Below are positions 56,101 to 59,100 of a stretch of 64,000 nt of DNA, one piece after another. Under the pieces are notes generated by a model. The model saw only the letters and a program-made list of their open reading frames with translations, was not told where the DNA came from and ran no database searches. The position numbers and the translations under genes were made by a program. The stretch is taken from assembly GCA_028023455.1 (NCBI GenBank), contig JAQFVV010000505.1, forward strand, positions 62,001 through 126,000, read 5' to 3'. The stretch is from Epiperipatus broadwayi (taxonomy: Eukaryota; Onychophora; Udeonychophora; Euonychophora; Peripatidae). Position 1 is the stretch's first letter. Each line of letters starts with the position of its first letter.

Positions 56101-59100
56101 GGTTTGTCATGATGGTAATTTAGTTGTATTTATATTTTGGATTATTTCCATCGTCTAATATTGAATGTCTTTAGAAAAATTTAACTTTATTTAAATATTC
56201 CAAATACATTCAACTGTTAGTAATAGCACACAGGTTAGTATATGGACATTTCGAGAAGTATTATTCTTCCCTTTTCTTCAGGTGTTGCTGGCCTAACCCA
56301 GTGACAGTACTAGCATGGAAATCGAACCTGGACTTTTAGATTCTTGAATGTTGAATTTTAAGATAAACTCTAATCAATTGAGCCATCTTGCATACACTAA
56401 CCTATGTGCTCTTACTAACAGTTGAATGCACTTGCATCATTCATACAAGAAATATCAAAAGTGAAATTGAAATATTTGAAAGACTACACTTTAGGAATAA
56501 GAAAAATTTAATAAAATATTTTAATTAAAATAATTAGAGGAGATATCGACAAATCGATCAAGACAAGCATTAAAATATGCAAAAGAATGAGGACAAATAC
56601 ACTTCAATTTACTTATACAAAAATTGAAATGGTCAATATCACCAGCCACAAATTCATTAATTTTTGTTGTCTAGACAAAATCATAATATTTCAGGAAACA
56701 AAAAAAAGCCCACAATTCTTGTCACTACGTAACACTGAAACTACATTATACCATTCAAACTAGTGATGCTATCATAAGTTATTATAAAAGCTATCATGAA
56801 TTCAAATCTAATCAGTATTTGACGCATAACATGATGTTCATTCTTATTTCTAACAATCATCAAATGTTCAATGTACTTTGTGGCCCTAATACTAATATGG
56901 TAACGAATATACAAATGTGCCCTAGCTCTGACTATATGAGATCATTAGTTCTGTTAAACATGGGCAAATGTTCTCTTAAACTGGAGCACACAGGCTCTAT
57001 TTCTTTAAATGACCCAATCATCTATAAATCAGCTGCAATCACACTTCTCAGAAATGATCAACTACAGAGTTATTTCTTTAAATACAGTTTGATATTTATA
57101 TTTGTTATATTTTACTCATAATTGGCAATTTTTCTATTTTACTTATTTCCTCACACTTACTGATTCAAATACTGTTTGCTTTTATTATCTCTTACAGTTA
57201 GCATATGATTTATTGCAATCTTTGATTATTTTCTTATATTCCTATTAGATCACACTTGCTGATCCATATTACATCACTTTGTTCTAAATGAAACTTCTAC
57301 GTTGAGCGATGTATTTATAGGAATCACATTTCAAGTTGAAGACAAAACAGAGCTAGAGAAAGAAAAAAAATACGTGACATAAAGGCAGTTTAATATTTCT
57401 CTTCAACTTTAGAAACATGATTACACCAGATAGCAGAAAAACTGCTATAACACATTAGAATATGAAATATCAGGTCAAGATATAATAAAAAAATTATATT
57501 TTTTAGAGGTAATACAGTTCTCTAAGTTAATGAAACACAAAAACTGTTTATATTAATAAATATAACTAAAGAAGAGAATATGAGTATTAAATTTAGTTTT
57601 AAAAAAAATTAAATATATTAATAAATTAAAAGAAAATTAAAATAATGAATGGAAAATATGGAAAAAAACTACATATAAAAAATAGAAGCAATATATTAAT
57701 GAAGCATAATAATGTACATTAGAATGGGGGAAAGATATAACAATTGAAGCAAAAGCAAAGAAAAAGATTATGTTAAGATATTGCACTACTTGTTTGTAAT
57801 AGATGTTATAGGAATAGAAACATAAAAAAATAATTCTAGTTAATATTAGCAATAAAAATAATGAAACATATGTTGCAAATAAATTATTAAAATTTTGGAT
57901 AACTAATAGAAAAAAATTGAAAGATATGGTGTTGGCAATGAGAATATATGAAGGGGAGAGGACACTTTACAAAATGAAAGGGCCATCATATATAAAAAAT
58001 GCCAAAAGGAACTAAAATGCTTGAAACATTTCAATTTATGGATAGGAACCGAAATGCTAAAATATTTTCAAGTAAATTAATTGAAAGCTGTGTCAGATAA
58101 ATTGGTTAAAGTGAGCATTAAAACTATACAAAGAATTAGATGGTAGGTACCATTTAATTTTGATGAATATAACAACAGAATATTAAACAATACAAAGTGT
58201 TAGAGACAAAAGGAAAAGATAAAAGAGTTAATAAGTAAAGAAAAAAAAGTTGGATTAAAAGTATATGATAAAAAAAGATACTAATGCAATGTCAAAACAA
58301 GAATATTTAAGCTGAAGATGTTAATAGTAAAAAAAAATATTTATTTTGACATCAAGGCAAGAAATTTAAAGACAAAAAATATATGACAAAATGAAGAAGA
58401 TTTAAATCTGTCATACAATTTATGTGAGTAACGGGTAGAAAATATTGAACATTTAATATTAAAATGTTGCAGAACAAATTTAGAAATTATGGATATATAT
58501 TATATAATGAGCATGCTAATAGATCTTAACAAGCTTTTCTGAATATCCCTAGCCTCAGAACATTTTTTACCTCTGGATGTCATCAGTGAGGCACTAGAAC
58601 ATTCAGGTATTAGATTTAAAAATACCAGGTCAAGTCCTAGCATTTACCTAATAGTTACCTATTAAGTAGAAAATCTGAAATTTTCAGACATCCATATGTT
58701 TCAAATCCAGCTATCTAACTTAAATAGCCATATAGGTCTGAACCAAGTTCAGATACACCATATATTAATAGCTTTAGCAATATAAAATCACCAAAGCCTA
58801 AAGAGCTATATGGCTATTTAAATTAGATAGCTGAATTTGAAGACATATGGATGTCTGAAAATTTCAGATTTTCTACTTAATAGGTAACTATTAGATAAAT
58901 GCTAGGGCTTGACCTGGTATTTTTAAATCTAATACCTGAATATCCAAGTGCCTCACTGATGACAGCCAGAGCTAGAAACTGGTCTGAGGATAGGGATATT
59001 CAGAAAAGCTTGTTAAGAGCTATTAGCATGCTCATTATATAACATTTGTAGTACAAGTTTATTAAATTAAGTCTCATGATATGACTTTATTTCCTTGCAA

